From positions 2,217,796-2,281,795 of the forward strand of contig VUYV01000062.1 of NCBI GenBank assembly GCA_008711295.1: a stretch of DNA of 64,000 bases, given 5' to 3'. Source of the DNA: Anarhynchus alexandrinus (lineage: Eukaryota; Chordata; Aves; Charadriiformes; Charadriidae). The translations under genes were made by a program, and so were the position numbers. How positions within the stretch are numbered: position 1 is the stretch's first letter; each line of letters starts with the position of its first letter. Positions 49,206-60,433 of the stretch are shown piece by piece. The notes below the pieces were generated by a model. It did no database searches and was not told the origin of the DNA. It saw only the letters and a program-made list of their open reading frames with translations.

Positions 49206-51659
49206 GCTGAGACAAGTTTCAGAGGATAGATGATTAATGCCTACTTTGTTTGCTTAAAGCAAGGCCACAAAATTACTCAGCATTCCTTAATAAGGTGGTA
49301 ACAGACTATTTTGGCTTAGTTCTTAGATGTTTACCTGAAGTCTCTAAGATAGGTTTTACACATGCACACACACACAATTCCACTAGAATCCCTTTTATTC
49401 AGACAGAATAGCTATGATGGTAATCCACCACAATTTTAGTAGACAATAGGCAACTTAAATCTTATTTCTATAAATTACTGTTCAGTCTCACAGATGCTAC
49501 CTACATTGGTGTAAAGCTACTATTTGAATCTCTATACTCAGTGATTACCTTGAAAAGTTCATCAAAAAAAACCTATTGCACTTTAACTAAGAGAAACAAC
49601 ACTATATGGTGAACGTGGCCATTCTGCAAATAAAGTTCACAGGAAGAGAAATCTAACTAATAAAATTTGTGATTGACATTCTTCTTCTTTTGCGGTTGAC
49701 AGGAAAAAGAGGCTTTGGTGGTCCAGAGATAATAGCATTTTAATTAAGAATTTGCAAACCTTTGTGAAAAAAGGGAGACTGTGAGCATGAGCTGCTCTCT
49801 CAATCTATATTTTAGAGCAATTCCTCCCCACGCAAAAAGAACAATTCCTTTTAAGGAAAGAGGATCATTTGTCTAATTTTTCAGGTGTGGTTGAGTTCAA
49901 AAGAAAACAGAGAAAAGTTTTGTTTTCTTTTATATTTCAAAAAACCTCTAGAGACCAAAATATACAAACGCAAACATATCTAATCCAGACAATGAAAGCC
50001 TGAGGTCTGATTACAGTGTATTACCCTCACACAGGTTTAAGTTAACTGAAGAAGACAAACAAGGGAGAAGAGTTCTTGCCACTGCTGTGTAGCCTTTTGG
50101 AATGAAGGGGCTTTTCTTTAACAAAGTAACAGGAGATATCACCTTTCCCTGAGAAGGAATCATTCACTATAAGCACAATGCGTTATTATTGGGATTTTTA
50201 ATTGAAATGTAAATTCTGGGAACACTCTGACCTAATTTACTCACAGAAAAAGAGGGCAAAATTCTCATTTTCAAAGCACTATATAGACACTTCACTATTA
50301 TTAATGAGTCTTGCTCAATGGTGTGGGCCTCTACAATTCTGCAAAGCTGACAGTATTTTACAACATTCAGCTACGGTATATTCACACTGCAGATTGTTAC
50401 ATCAAGTTGCTCCCGCTGATGTGTTTCTTTGACAAAACATTTTTAAGAAGTAGTTTTAAAATAGTTCTAAAACGACAAGCCTCTGTGGACAGGATGCTGA
50501 ATGCACTGACAGCAGCAGCAAACTGCAGTGAAGCCTACCTGACCTGGACTAGGATTGCACCTGAGAACCACCACGCTCTTAAGAGCTTAAATCAAATCAG
50601 AGCTGTTGGATTGTTTTGTATTTTCCTTGTTAAACAAGTTAATTGTAGGCTTGAGATCTTAATGTTTAAATAATAAAAAAAGGAACCAAAATATTTACAT
50701 CACATGCCGACAGTTGAGAGAAGTTTGATTCATAATGTTCCAGATTATGCTTATTTAAAATTTAGTCACAGGAGAGCCTTCTTTTTAAGCATTTTGATGC
50801 ATCAGAGTCCTAACACAAGGCCTGTATTTATTACTTGCTTTTAGATGATATGTAGCCAAAACTAAAGTCTTTTTTCCAGTAAAGTTGGCATTCCTATAGA
50901 TTTCTTGCAGAAAGAATGATCACGTGTTCGCAACAAGAATAAACATGACAGAAACAAAATATTAATGGCAATCTAGGATGAATAAAGCTTTAAAAATAAG
51001 ATCAAGTTTACGTAGATACTTTCTATCAGAGATGTGAACACCAATTATATTTTTTAACAAACTACAATGTGACTGATATATGTCTAGCTCTTTAAACATG
51101 CAACCGAAAAACCTTACTTGCTTTATGTTTCCCGTCTAACCTTTTTCTTATGAGTAACTTAGAGTAAAATTCCCCTTTCCTCCTCAGGTTTACATATACA
51201 ACACTCTGGGCACGTGAGTTTCAACCATATTTGAAAATAATTTTGACCCTCTATTTTAAATTTTCAAGGTTCAAATGTGTACATCTTGGAACTGAAGTTC
51301 TTTATACAATAAGCTTTAAAATGCAAAACTGCTTTTTGCAGAGTATTTCACCTTAAAACACGGTTATTCACTGTCACACTCAATCTTAATTATCTTTAAA
51401 GTCTAACTGTACCTAAATTACAAAAAACGTAATAAAATTATTTTCCCCTACATCTGATAAAAGGAAACACAATTCCCCATGTAATAAAAAAAGTTACATG
51501 AGTAAAATTCAATTAAACGAAACAAGCAACACGTAGCTCTTCTTTGAGCAAGAAGAAACAAATGACACTTGTAGGGACTAAAAGCATTCCATCTGAAGCC
51601 ACTGCAGTAGCATGTCATGGCAAACTTAGTCCCAGGCTCCAGTAAAACAAATAAACACC
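49206..51659. other. unannotated AT-rich DNA
   Basis: No gene is recognised. A plus-strand frame at 50311-50673 (120 codons from a TTG) ends just before an AATAAA word, but it has no motifs and no ATG before its middle. It is treated as chance. Confidence 0.5.
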
Positions 51660-51890
51660 TGCCAAATTTTTAGCATGCGAGTACTCTTTTGAATTCTAAA
51701 TTACTATGAATTCACTTAAATTAAGTAATTTTGTGAACCTGAGGCAGAATATTCAGCATTTTACAAGATCAGTCCTTAACCATATTTACTAAGGTAATCA
51801 GCATGAAATAAATATGCGCTCAAAATAAGTAAACAAAGCTTACTGTGGTCTTTTCACTGACTTAATTGGTCATTGAATCAGACTAAGATG
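51660..51890. promoter_or_regulatory. candidate conserved non-coding block
   Basis: GTAAACAAAG (51829-51838) is a consensus forkhead site, followed within 6 bases by a RUNX core TGTGGT (51844-51849) and then TTAATTGG (51862-51869). Upstream are an AT-rich region with symmetric TTAAATTAAG words and a non-repetitive texture. The cluster suggests an enhancer; conservation is not demonstrated. Confidence 0.25.
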
Positions 51891-54370
51891 GTAGCAGCCT
51901 GGACTGCTGAAAAATTAAACAGCCAATAACCACCACATGAGAGATAGACGCCTTGACAAAGTCATTGTCTTGTTCTCAACATCCATGAATTATATGAAAT
52001 CCAACTTCCTAGCTCATATAAACTGTATAGAAAAAGCCTGAAATGTCTTAACTACTCATCCTTCTCTACATATTGTCAGAGGTACAGCAAAGATCATAAT
52101 GTTAACTGTGGACAACAGTCACGTAACAATGTGTATTCTAATATTCTGACATGGCTAGTTATTAAAGCAAGACTACATATAAGTCCAGCACTTTCTGCGG
52201 AAAGCTGAGATCAAAATGCAATTTGACAAAATGAAATAAAATAATTCTGGCAGCAGAAAGATCAGTTAGAAGGGTAATAATAACAACAACTAAAGAAGAG
52301 AAAGGATCTCTGATCTTGGAAATCCATAGGGCAGGAATTAAACACTATAATCAAATTGTTTGTGCAACCATTTAGCATCTCATTTTCTTGCTGTGCAAGC
52401 TGAAGAACCACTTGAGACAGGTCATCTTGGAGAGTAACAAAGTACACCAATAACTAACATGGGATTAAAAGAATATTGATAGCCTGTGACAAGCAGCTTC
52501 CTGAGAAATGTTTCTTAGTCAAATAGCAGCAATCATTAAATATATGAGGGTCAGTCAATTTAATCTGCTCTTCTTATATGGATTAGTTTAGCAAAGTAAC
52601 AGAAGAGACAATTAATGCCTCCATAGCTTTTCATGCCATGACACTAGCCCATCATTTTTAAAACAAATACTTGAAACATGATTTTCTACACTACTGCATA
52701 TGGCCATACTCATTTTAGCAATGACTAACAGCACTCATAAGGACTGACTTTATTATGAGGCACAATTATACATTCCAGAAAATCATTACAGTAAAAGAAT
52801 ACACCATCTTTTGAACAGACAGATCCCTAAATATTTTACATAAATATTTAATCTCCTGTACTTTCCAAACTGAAATCATAATCCTGGAGAGCTTCCAACC
52901 CTCTGTGCCACTACTGAGTTTACCATATAATCAGACTTATGTCTAGGGACATAACACTGGCATCAATAAAATACATACAGTACTTGAATGAAACGTGGTT
53001 ACTCTTCAAGAGTGGAGTAAAGCCACATAAAAATTTAGGGCAGGAGGCAAAGAAAAATTATCATCACACGCTATAGGAAACTCCTCTAGATTGAAAAAAA
53101 TAAGTGTGACCTGCTTTGAAAAAACAGTATCTTCTTATATGCCATAGTAAAGAACTACACACAGCTAAAGGAATACCAATTTAAAGCTTCTATTTAGAAA
53201 GTCAGAGCACTAGTCTACAAAGAATAATTAAATGAAACCCTAGAAGCATTTCTAATAGATAAACTTTAACTAGAATTTGGCCAAAGTGCCAGGGTAACAC
53301 TCCAGCTCCTGATGGGAAGTGTTATGAGCCATTTTAAGGCCAGCCATAAACCTCTTGCAAGCAGTAGCCAACTGCGCAAGGCAACCAGAGACCATCCAGC
53401 AGCCAGAGAATCTGATCCAAGATTATGTTTCCAACCTGCACAGATACAGAAAGTTACTGGATTTTCCAGGACCTCCTCAAGTAGCTGTTCATACAGGATG
53501 CAGCACTTCCGCTCACAGATCTTTCAGCACTATGCTTTTCTCAGGTGTTTCCCTCTTGGCCCTTCCTGACGGCTGTTTGACAGATGATACAAATTGCCTG
53601 ACACAGATTTTAAAGTCAGATATTTAAGAAAACGAATTACAGCTGACATCTTTGGTGTAATCCTTTGTGACACAGATAGTTAGGGAGAGTGACACAGTTG
53701 GAAAATAATGTAAGCTGAAAGCATTTGGAACAGCTCAGGATCCAAGGTGACTTTGTGCTGTAATTTACTACTTTTATAATTGTTTTGTGATACACTTTCT
53801 GAGTGAGATACAAAGCCCAGGAGAGTCAACAGGTCTGTTTCCATTGACTTCTCTGTCCTTTTTATCAAATCATAGTGAGACAGCAATTCCAAGTCAAAGC
53901 ATACTCAGCAAAGCTTGTACAGAATTAGATCTCACAATTACTCTTTCAAACTTCACTCCTTTACTGCTGCTTGCCAAGTGTAAATTTCCACCTTATTTGT
54001 CTTTAAAGAGGAAAGAACTTTTCTTTGAGCTAGAGAGAGACATCAGAAACATTTCTGCTTCATCATGTACTCCCATAAAGAATTCTTAGCATACTGAGCC
54101 AAATACAGTTCCTGATCTTTTTCCCCTAGTTTGTTCAATAGTGAAGTAGGACAAGAGAGGAAAACAAGTGTGTGCCCTTGATGTTATTCGGGTTGGCAGC
54201 AACTGACCTGATGCTATTATTCTGGAAGCTTTCTTTTGATAGCTGTACATTGCCCCAAAGATATCGGTCAACTAAACAGCAGAGCTAAAAGCATGGTCCT
54301 CTAACTTCAGTTTTGTTGGTAAAACAAAATGAAACAAGCAAACAAAAGACCCCAACAAAAATACCTAACA
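51891..54370. other. unannotated AT-rich DNA
   Basis: No gene is recognised. Two overlapping plus-strand frames at 53312-53627 (85-90 codons) lie in a slightly GC-richer patch and have no recognised domain. Confidence 0.5.
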
Positions 54371-54381
54371 CCCCCCCCCCC
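54371..54381. repeat. poly-C run
   Basis: Eleven C bases lie within an A/C-rich tract (about 54310-54400). It mirrors the G/T-rich tract at 8010-8087 on the opposite strand and is simple sequence. Confidence 0.85.
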
Positions 54382-55169
54382 AAACAATGCCCAGAAAACA
54401 AATCAACCTGAAGATTGGGTGGATACCAGCTGAGCTGCAGACACAAATTTACTATCGCTGCAAATTTGCAACGTTGTTTGAGACTGTATGTGAGTCTTTT
54501 CATGAATATAAAGCCTCTAAGAAAATAAGACATTTAAAATAAGTATATTACAAAGGCAAATGAAGCCAAAAGAGCATACAAGGAATAATTAGGTGATACT
54601 AAAGAGTATGACGCTTTTCCTTTTTTTTTTTTTTTGACAAGCAGACTAAACTTTATCATTCAAATTTTTCAACTGGCAGTTAGAAGAGAGACATAGAACA
54701 TAGTATCAGACTTGTTCTACAATCCTTTAACAACACATACATGCTCAGACACTGCTGAGACCCAGGGTATACCTTTTTACTCAGTTAAAATTAATTGCAA
54801 AAGATGGTTTATGAATCTTCCAAGATTACACCACTCACTCCTATACAAACACAGCGGACAAGGTTCCAAGAGCTCACTTAGACAAATGACATATTGTATC
54901 TCTTTCATGTAGAGAGGGAATTGGGGTACAAAACATGGATCCTGGTGTGCATCTAAATGTTCTTAACTTCAGAATAAGTATTTGAACTTACTATTCCCGA
55001 TCTAGAATGTCATTAGCTTAAAATAAACATATAACACTATCATGCACAGTAAAGAGCAGCAAAATCTGGCCCTGTGTTGCTGTGCAACAACTTAGTAAAT
55101 CTGGCCCTACTTAAGTTCCAGTGGCCACCAACAGTGTGAAGTATTGCTCAGTAGGAGAAAATAAGGCAA
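54382..55169. other. unannotated DNA with a short direct repeat around a hairpin
   Basis: AAATCTGGCCCT occurs at 55062-55073 and 55097-55108, and between the copies is a perfect hairpin TGTTGC-TGT-GCAACA (55075-55089). A T15-type run lies near 54621. No gene is recognised. Confidence 0.6.
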
Positions 55170-55350
55170 ATCCAGTCCAGAGTAACCCGCCCATTTTAAT
55201 TAAAAAACAAGAATGGAATTAAAGGTTGCTTTAGGCAATAATGGTAAAGTTAAATTAACATCGATATGGGAAACCTTCCATTTATCATCCTGGAATGATC
55301 ACATTTTAACATGTTTATTGCATTTATTATTTCTAAACATTTATAAATTC
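55170..55350. promoter_or_regulatory. candidate conserved non-coding block
   Basis: The block has TTTTAATTAAAAAAC (about 55195-55208), an ATCGAT word (55260-55265, ONECUT/CUX-like) and a TEAD-like GGAATG (about 55292). It is non-repetitive and has no spanning frame. The call rests on motif appearance. Confidence 0.2.
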
Positions 55351-56430
55351 TGACAGTCTATAACAAACACGAAGAACAAAGTTTCATCTTGGATCACTAA
55401 AATGGCCTTGGGACTCTTGTGTTCAGTTGCACAACAAGCTATTCATTGTGTTGGCGTAGAGAGAGACAACCTAGAATTGTAGACTGACTCAAACACCATC
55501 CAGTGGTAAATGGGAGTTATTACATTACAGCAGCAGCTCCGTCTACATTACCTTCCCTTTACAAGAAACGTAGTTAAAGTATTTCAGAAAACTGGACAGA
55601 CAGCAAGGCAACTCCACCTCAGCTGAAAGGAAAATAGCTAAAACATAAACCTAAGGATATTGGGATGTAAAAGTAGATACAAGAAAAACAAACCCCAGCA
55701 AATTACAGCTGCCATTTTATAGTAGACTTCCCATAAATGACCTTCCAACAACTTGAGCTAATGAATCAGTCTCTACAATGAGACAATAAAACCACCTTCT
55801 GTGGATCAGCCATGATCTCTGCACTGATTAGAACATGACATTTATATCTCAAAAATACACACTATGTAATGCACATGCTCTCTGCATTTTAGTCCTGCTA
55901 TGTCCCTCAGAGAGCAGTGTTCAGCACCACCCTATCTGCCTTTGCAAAAGCCTAGCTTCTCTCCACATGTCCCAGCCAGGCTTATGCATCTTATACACAC
56001 TGAAAGAAAACATTACATAGCCATAACAAAAAGGAAGGAAGGAAACATAGCTGCTCTGTTAAAAAACAGAAAAGTTGTTCATTTCTTTCTAGACAATCAT
56101 CATTCTTGGCATCATTTGGAGAAAAGATTCCTAGAAATGACAATGTCATTGCCTGTCCTATTGTAATATAGCCAGAGAAGAGACATTGTTCTTTTCCTCC
56201 TTTCTCTGCCATCTCAAAGAGCCTTGTACTGCTATCAGACTTTCATAAGGAACTTTACAAACATATTACTTGACTGCATTGCTGTACTTCGCACAAAATT
56301 CAAAAGGAACACAAACCAATTTGTAAGACAACAGCCTACACCCTCTGTTTTTCCTGACTCTAGCCTAATTTCCAAAACATTCACTTAATTGTCTTTCATA
56401 TGTTTAACATTGCTTCTACCCATAAACTTC
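55351..56430. other. unannotated AT-rich DNA
   Basis: No gene, RNA or repeat family is recognised. Confidence 0.55.
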
Positions 56431-56500
56431 TAATCATCGAAATTTCAGTTAGAAGGGACCTCTGGATATTATAAATTCCAACCACCTGCTCAAATGAAAG
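56431..56500 (-). mobile_element. CR1 LINE, old 3'-end fragment
   Basis: The plus strand reads 'taatcatcgaaatttcagtt', 'agaagggacctctggatat', 'aattccaaccacctgctcaa', which aligns by eye with the reverse complement of a CR1 tail ('gttggaagggacctctgg', 'tctagtccaaccccctgctc'). The copy is clearly more diverged than the two CR1 fragments at 45 and 49 kb, so it is older. All three insert in the same orientation. Confidence 0.75.
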
Positions 56501-56629
56501 CATACAAAGCATCCTACATATATAAATAAAAATATTTTGGTCCAGGTTCTCAGTCATGTTTGACTTCAGTCATAACTTACATTTTACTGCACATTTCATC
56601 TTGTGTACAACTATAATTCCCTTGGCAGG

Positions 56630-56690
56630 AAGTTATTGTTATTATTTAAGCACATGGAAAACTGAGGCAGAGAATTTGAATGCGTCTCTG
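56630..56690 (-). repeat. ancient L3/MIR-like element, fragment
   Basis: 'attgttattatttaagcacatgg' followed by 'aaaactgaggcagagaattt' resembles the reverse complement of the MIR/L3 core ('ctctgcctcagtttcc ... aataataat'). It is short and diverged; the family is uncertain. Confidence 0.35.
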
Positions 56691-57509
56691 TTTATCCATC
56701 TGGGAATCATCATTAAGATCTGAAGTTCTTCCATGGGGTGACCTCATCAAAATATAAATCATTACACCGTATTTCTACCTCATATATTAGGCGGGGTACT
56801 AGCTGAGGAAATTAATTCACTTAATTTAGTATCTTAGAACAAATGAATCAAAAAATTAAATTTCAGAATTTGAGATATGCATTTCCAAACACAAAATTCA
56901 GGTGTTTTCTTGTTGTATTTGTATTTTAATATCTTGATCCTGGAATACTCTGACAACTGTAAAATAAATAATCTAAATCATTATTAAAAGAAAGAGCAGC
57001 ATATTATTTTTAGTCCTTAAATCACCAGAATTGTTGCTAAAGAAAACAGAAATACAAGAACCCAAGAAACAAACGAGCTTTACAAACAGAATTTGTACCT
57101 ATAATGCTCTTACTTGCCAGGAATTCACGTATTAATCCCAGCATGCCTACTCACACAAAGTATGCCAGAGACCTTAATGGGAATTCTTATCTTAACAAAA
57201 TGACCTCGTACCTAGTGAATACTTAGAAATGGCCAACATAGCTCATGATATCCAAGTAGCCTGACACAATAACCTCTCACTACATTTTATGCAAGTAACA
57301 AAATAGGGTTATGTCAACACAGGTGTGTTGAATTTAACGCACCATAATTCACATACTGGAAAGTCTTCATGAGATAAATCATATTTTTAAAGACAGGTTA
57401 TTCTTTTGTACACATATGTATATATTCATAAGGAAAAAGGGATGTAAATTCAACTACTGAGGAGTGTTCTACAGTCAATAGTTATGCTGTTAGCAGCCAG
57501 GGACATGAG
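56691..57509. other. unannotated AT-rich DNA
   Basis: No gene is recognised. Confidence 0.55.
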
Positions 57510-57735
57510 AGGGTTTCTCTGAGTAGGGCTGTGAGGGGAGGCATGCATAGGAAGGGATCCTCACACCCACACCCTGGCGGTTAGCACACTGGAGGGCAGG
57601 CACACTGCAAAGGGACTGCTTGGGTAACCTGCATGGTACCACAGGCCTTCACAGATCCCATCTGCCCCAGCCACACTGGGGTCTGTTCAGCCACAAGGCC
57701 ATGGCAAAGGAGAGTATGCCAGGGCCGCCAGAGAG
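57510..57735. other. GC-rich island of unknown nature
   Basis: By hand count 57541-57720 is 59% G+C, far above its surroundings. It has few CpGs, so it is not a classical CpG island. It contains a short hairpin CCCCAG-CCACA-CTGGGG (57665-57681) and ends near a donor-like AGAG/GTAAC (about 57735). No frame of 60 codons is open. It could be a non-coding exon, a decayed processed sequence or a structured regulatory element. Confidence 0.4.
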
Positions 57736-59674
57736 GTAACACTCTTCTCACTTGACTAAATGTGGTGAGTAAGGATACCCCCCATCTTCAGATTGAGAGG
57801 TATAACAACAGGTTTATACAAAATTATTTTCTCAGAAAAAGCCCTATGTCCATTGAAGTTCAGAAAATGTTCATTAAAACAAGTAGAATGAAAGTAATAT
57901 ATCACAGTTGAAATCAAAGGCATGTTCACTTCCACCTTGCAGATGAAATCTCAAAGCCAACAAAACCCCTCTATGCTCCGGTATAGGGTGAGAAATTTAC
58001 TGCAGGTCTGAATGTGACTTATGCCATGGATGTCGTCCACCCAAAAGCATAATATTCCCTACACTGTTTACATAAATTTACCTGTTTTCTCTGTGGTAAG
58101 AGAAGCCCTAGTAAGAAAGAAATAGAGAAAGTTACAAGTTTTGAAGAATAAGGCTGGCATCTTAGGTGGCACAGAATGAAGGAAATGTTTTGTATGTTTT
58201 GTTTTAAAGCCAGGTGATAGCAGAGCCTGTGGCAAGAGGAGAGAGAAGAGGAAGAATAGACGACTAATTCAGGAGAGTAGAGAGAGTTATGTTTTTCACT
58301 TATACCTCAGCAATACTTGACAGCAGTTAGCATCTTCATTTCCCAAGCCTCAAAATGGGTAACAGTTAGTAGATAAGCACATAGCTTATTCACATTTTGA
58401 ATAGTAACAAAAGTAATCAGTTACACCATCAACAACAATAAACCAGTCAGCTATACTGAAGTTAAATATTCCACTGGAGCAAATACATACATCTAACAGC
58501 TGGTAAGTCGTAGTGCTAGCAGCTTTAGAAAAAAATCATTGCATTATTTGATTATGTTTTAGCTGATTTCTAAGTCTTAGCAATACCTTTTTTTTTAATG
58601 GGAAAATAAGATATTATACAAAGCTTACTTGGTTTCAAATACCATTCTATCTCTACATGGATATGCTGCTACAGTGTAGTTACCTCTGATGCTATGTTAT
58701 CTACAAGCACTTATGCTGTATCCCACTTTATTCACCCACTTCCGTGCTTCCAAAATCTACTGGGTACGCTTTCAGGCTAAGCGTATGGAAATCCTACTCA
58801 GTATGGTTGAAAACACAAATGTAAATGGGCACTCCTCCATTGGTACAAATACTTTATCTAATTCTATAAGATTGTTCAGTGTGCGTCACAGTTTAGTAAT
58901 ATTTTCCTCACACAGACAAAAGTATAAGCTATAAATGTTTTGCTGTTTAGTGTGGTAGCCTAAACAATCCTTTTCTCCATTAAAGAATTTTGCAAGAACT
59001 CATTAAAAAAGCTGAATTAAACATAAGACACTAGGAGACATTGGTGGCTAATGAGTACACACTTTATTGAGTGCACTGGTGTTTGATAGTACAAGAGCAG
59101 AGAGCAAGCTTAAGTGTGTTGTGTTCCAAGAGTAAAGTAGCAAACAGCTTTGTCCTGATATCCATGTGAGCTCTACTGTAGATCAGGGTTCACATTTGCA
59201 ATAACTGTGTTTCCTTTACTGTTTGATGTGATTGTGTCTGTTAAAGTCCACTTTTCAGACAATTTTATAGCATTGTTCAACTTGGAATGAGCTTTATTCC
59301 TGATACAGCATGAAACTAAACCAGTTGCTTCCGTCAGAAGTATTTGGGGCCAACTTGTTTGATTTTCAGAAGAAACAAAGTTAGAACTGCTCTAGAGAGA
59401 ACAAACTTTTGAATCTCCTGTACAGAACAAATGTGAGATGCTTGCAGAGTGAACTAGCTTCTTAAATCTCAATTTGGGAATATAATATTTTTTTCACATA
59501 AGACTTGTAAAGAGATCTGCTAGTGTGTGACATGTTATAAATACTCTAGACACATTTCAACCAGAGCTTTAATGTTATCAAATCTTCTCTTAACTGTAAC
59601 TGGTATTAAAGAACAGAAAACCTTTATAACCTGCAATCATCTATCTATGTTGGTTGCTCTTTTGAATTATACAG
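57736..59674. other. unannotated AT-rich DNA
   Basis: No gene, RNA or repeat family is recognised. Confidence 0.55.
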
Positions 59675-59715
59675 TAGACTGGGACTCAGGAGATGCAAGT
59701 CCACTTCTGCAAGAT
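59675..59715 (+). repeat. ancient L3-like element, fragment
   Basis: 'gactgggactcaggagatgc' and 'aagtccacttctgc' resemble the 'cactgggactcaggagacctgggttc' phrase of old L3-type repeats. It precedes the better-preserved element at 60190-60433 by about 500 bases and could be part of the same ancient insertion. Confidence 0.35.
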
Positions 59716-59817
59716 GATTCCAGGAAAGTTGTATCATCACCCGGGACTCTGCCCCTGCCCCCCAAGTCTGTGGAAATTGTTGGAATCTGGAAAGGTTGAA
59801 ATCCCATTTTTGTAATT

Positions 59818-59842
59818 TTATTAACTAACACTTAGTTAATAA
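59818..59842. repeat. perfect 11-bp inverted repeat (hairpin)
   Basis: TTATTAACTAA (59818-59828) and TTAGTTAATAA (59832-59842) are exact reverse complements separated by CAC. The stem is AT-rich. It lacks the GC stem plus T run of a bacterial terminator, which would be irrelevant in this genome anyway. Its role, if any, is unknown. Confidence 0.9.
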
Positions 59843-60189
59843 GTTTTTCTTATTTCAATGCTATAGATAGGTACATGAGTGAGCAACTGAGCTCATCGAA
59901 TACTCCTTGTGTTCTTTATCAATGTTAAAGATCATGGGCCAAGGCTTTTACTTTCGTTGTTTTCTATAAAGCTTTGGAAATATTGTGGTACAGTATAAAC
60001 AGCGCTATATTCCAGATTTCACACAAGCATATATGTACTAGTGACATACACTGTGAGACAGCATATCAAGAGCAAAGGATGTAACATAAGGACTTCTGTA
60101 TTTCACTGAGCTCCAGGAGTCTGATTACATTCATGATTATATCAGGGAACCGGGTATTGCAGGCACTGAGACGTGACTCTTCTCTTGCT

Positions 60190-60433
60190 TACACCTGATT
60201 TACACCAGTATGAATAAAAAGGGAGTCAGGACCCTAGATTTGCTTCTTAGTTCTGTGACCAAGCCACTGCTGGTTTTGGCAAACTGCTTAACTATTCCTT
60301 ACAAAGTCCCTTACTTTGCTAATGAGGTAAAATGATATCTTTCTACCTTAAGCGAATTAGTGTTGTCCAATACCTAAATTTATAGAATATTTTGAGAGTC
60401 CTAAATAAATGGCGCTATTGAAATAAAAAGCAG
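60190..60433 (+). repeat. ancient L3/MIR-like interspersed element
   Basis: In order the element shows 'acacctgatttacaccagta', 'gggagtcaggaccctagatt', 'ttctgtgaccaagccactgc', 'aatgaggtaaaatgatatct' and the tail 'taaataaatggcgctatt' followed by A-rich sequence. This follows the amniote L3/MIR-type layout, from a 'ctgtgacc ... caagtcac' body through a 'gtaaaatggggataat' block to a 'gatgaaaggcgctatataa' end. It is the best preserved ancient repeat in the window. Whether it is a LINE tail or a SINE sharing that tail cannot be decided by eye. Confidence 0.6.

Noticed and set aside
50311..50673. 120-codon plus-strand frame ending near AATAAA
   Set aside because: It starts at TTG with its first ATG well inside, shows no motif, and AATAAA words are frequent in AT-rich DNA.
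53312..53627. Overlapping 85- and 90-codon plus-strand frames
   Set aside because: Two frames are open over the same bases with no motif or splice context.
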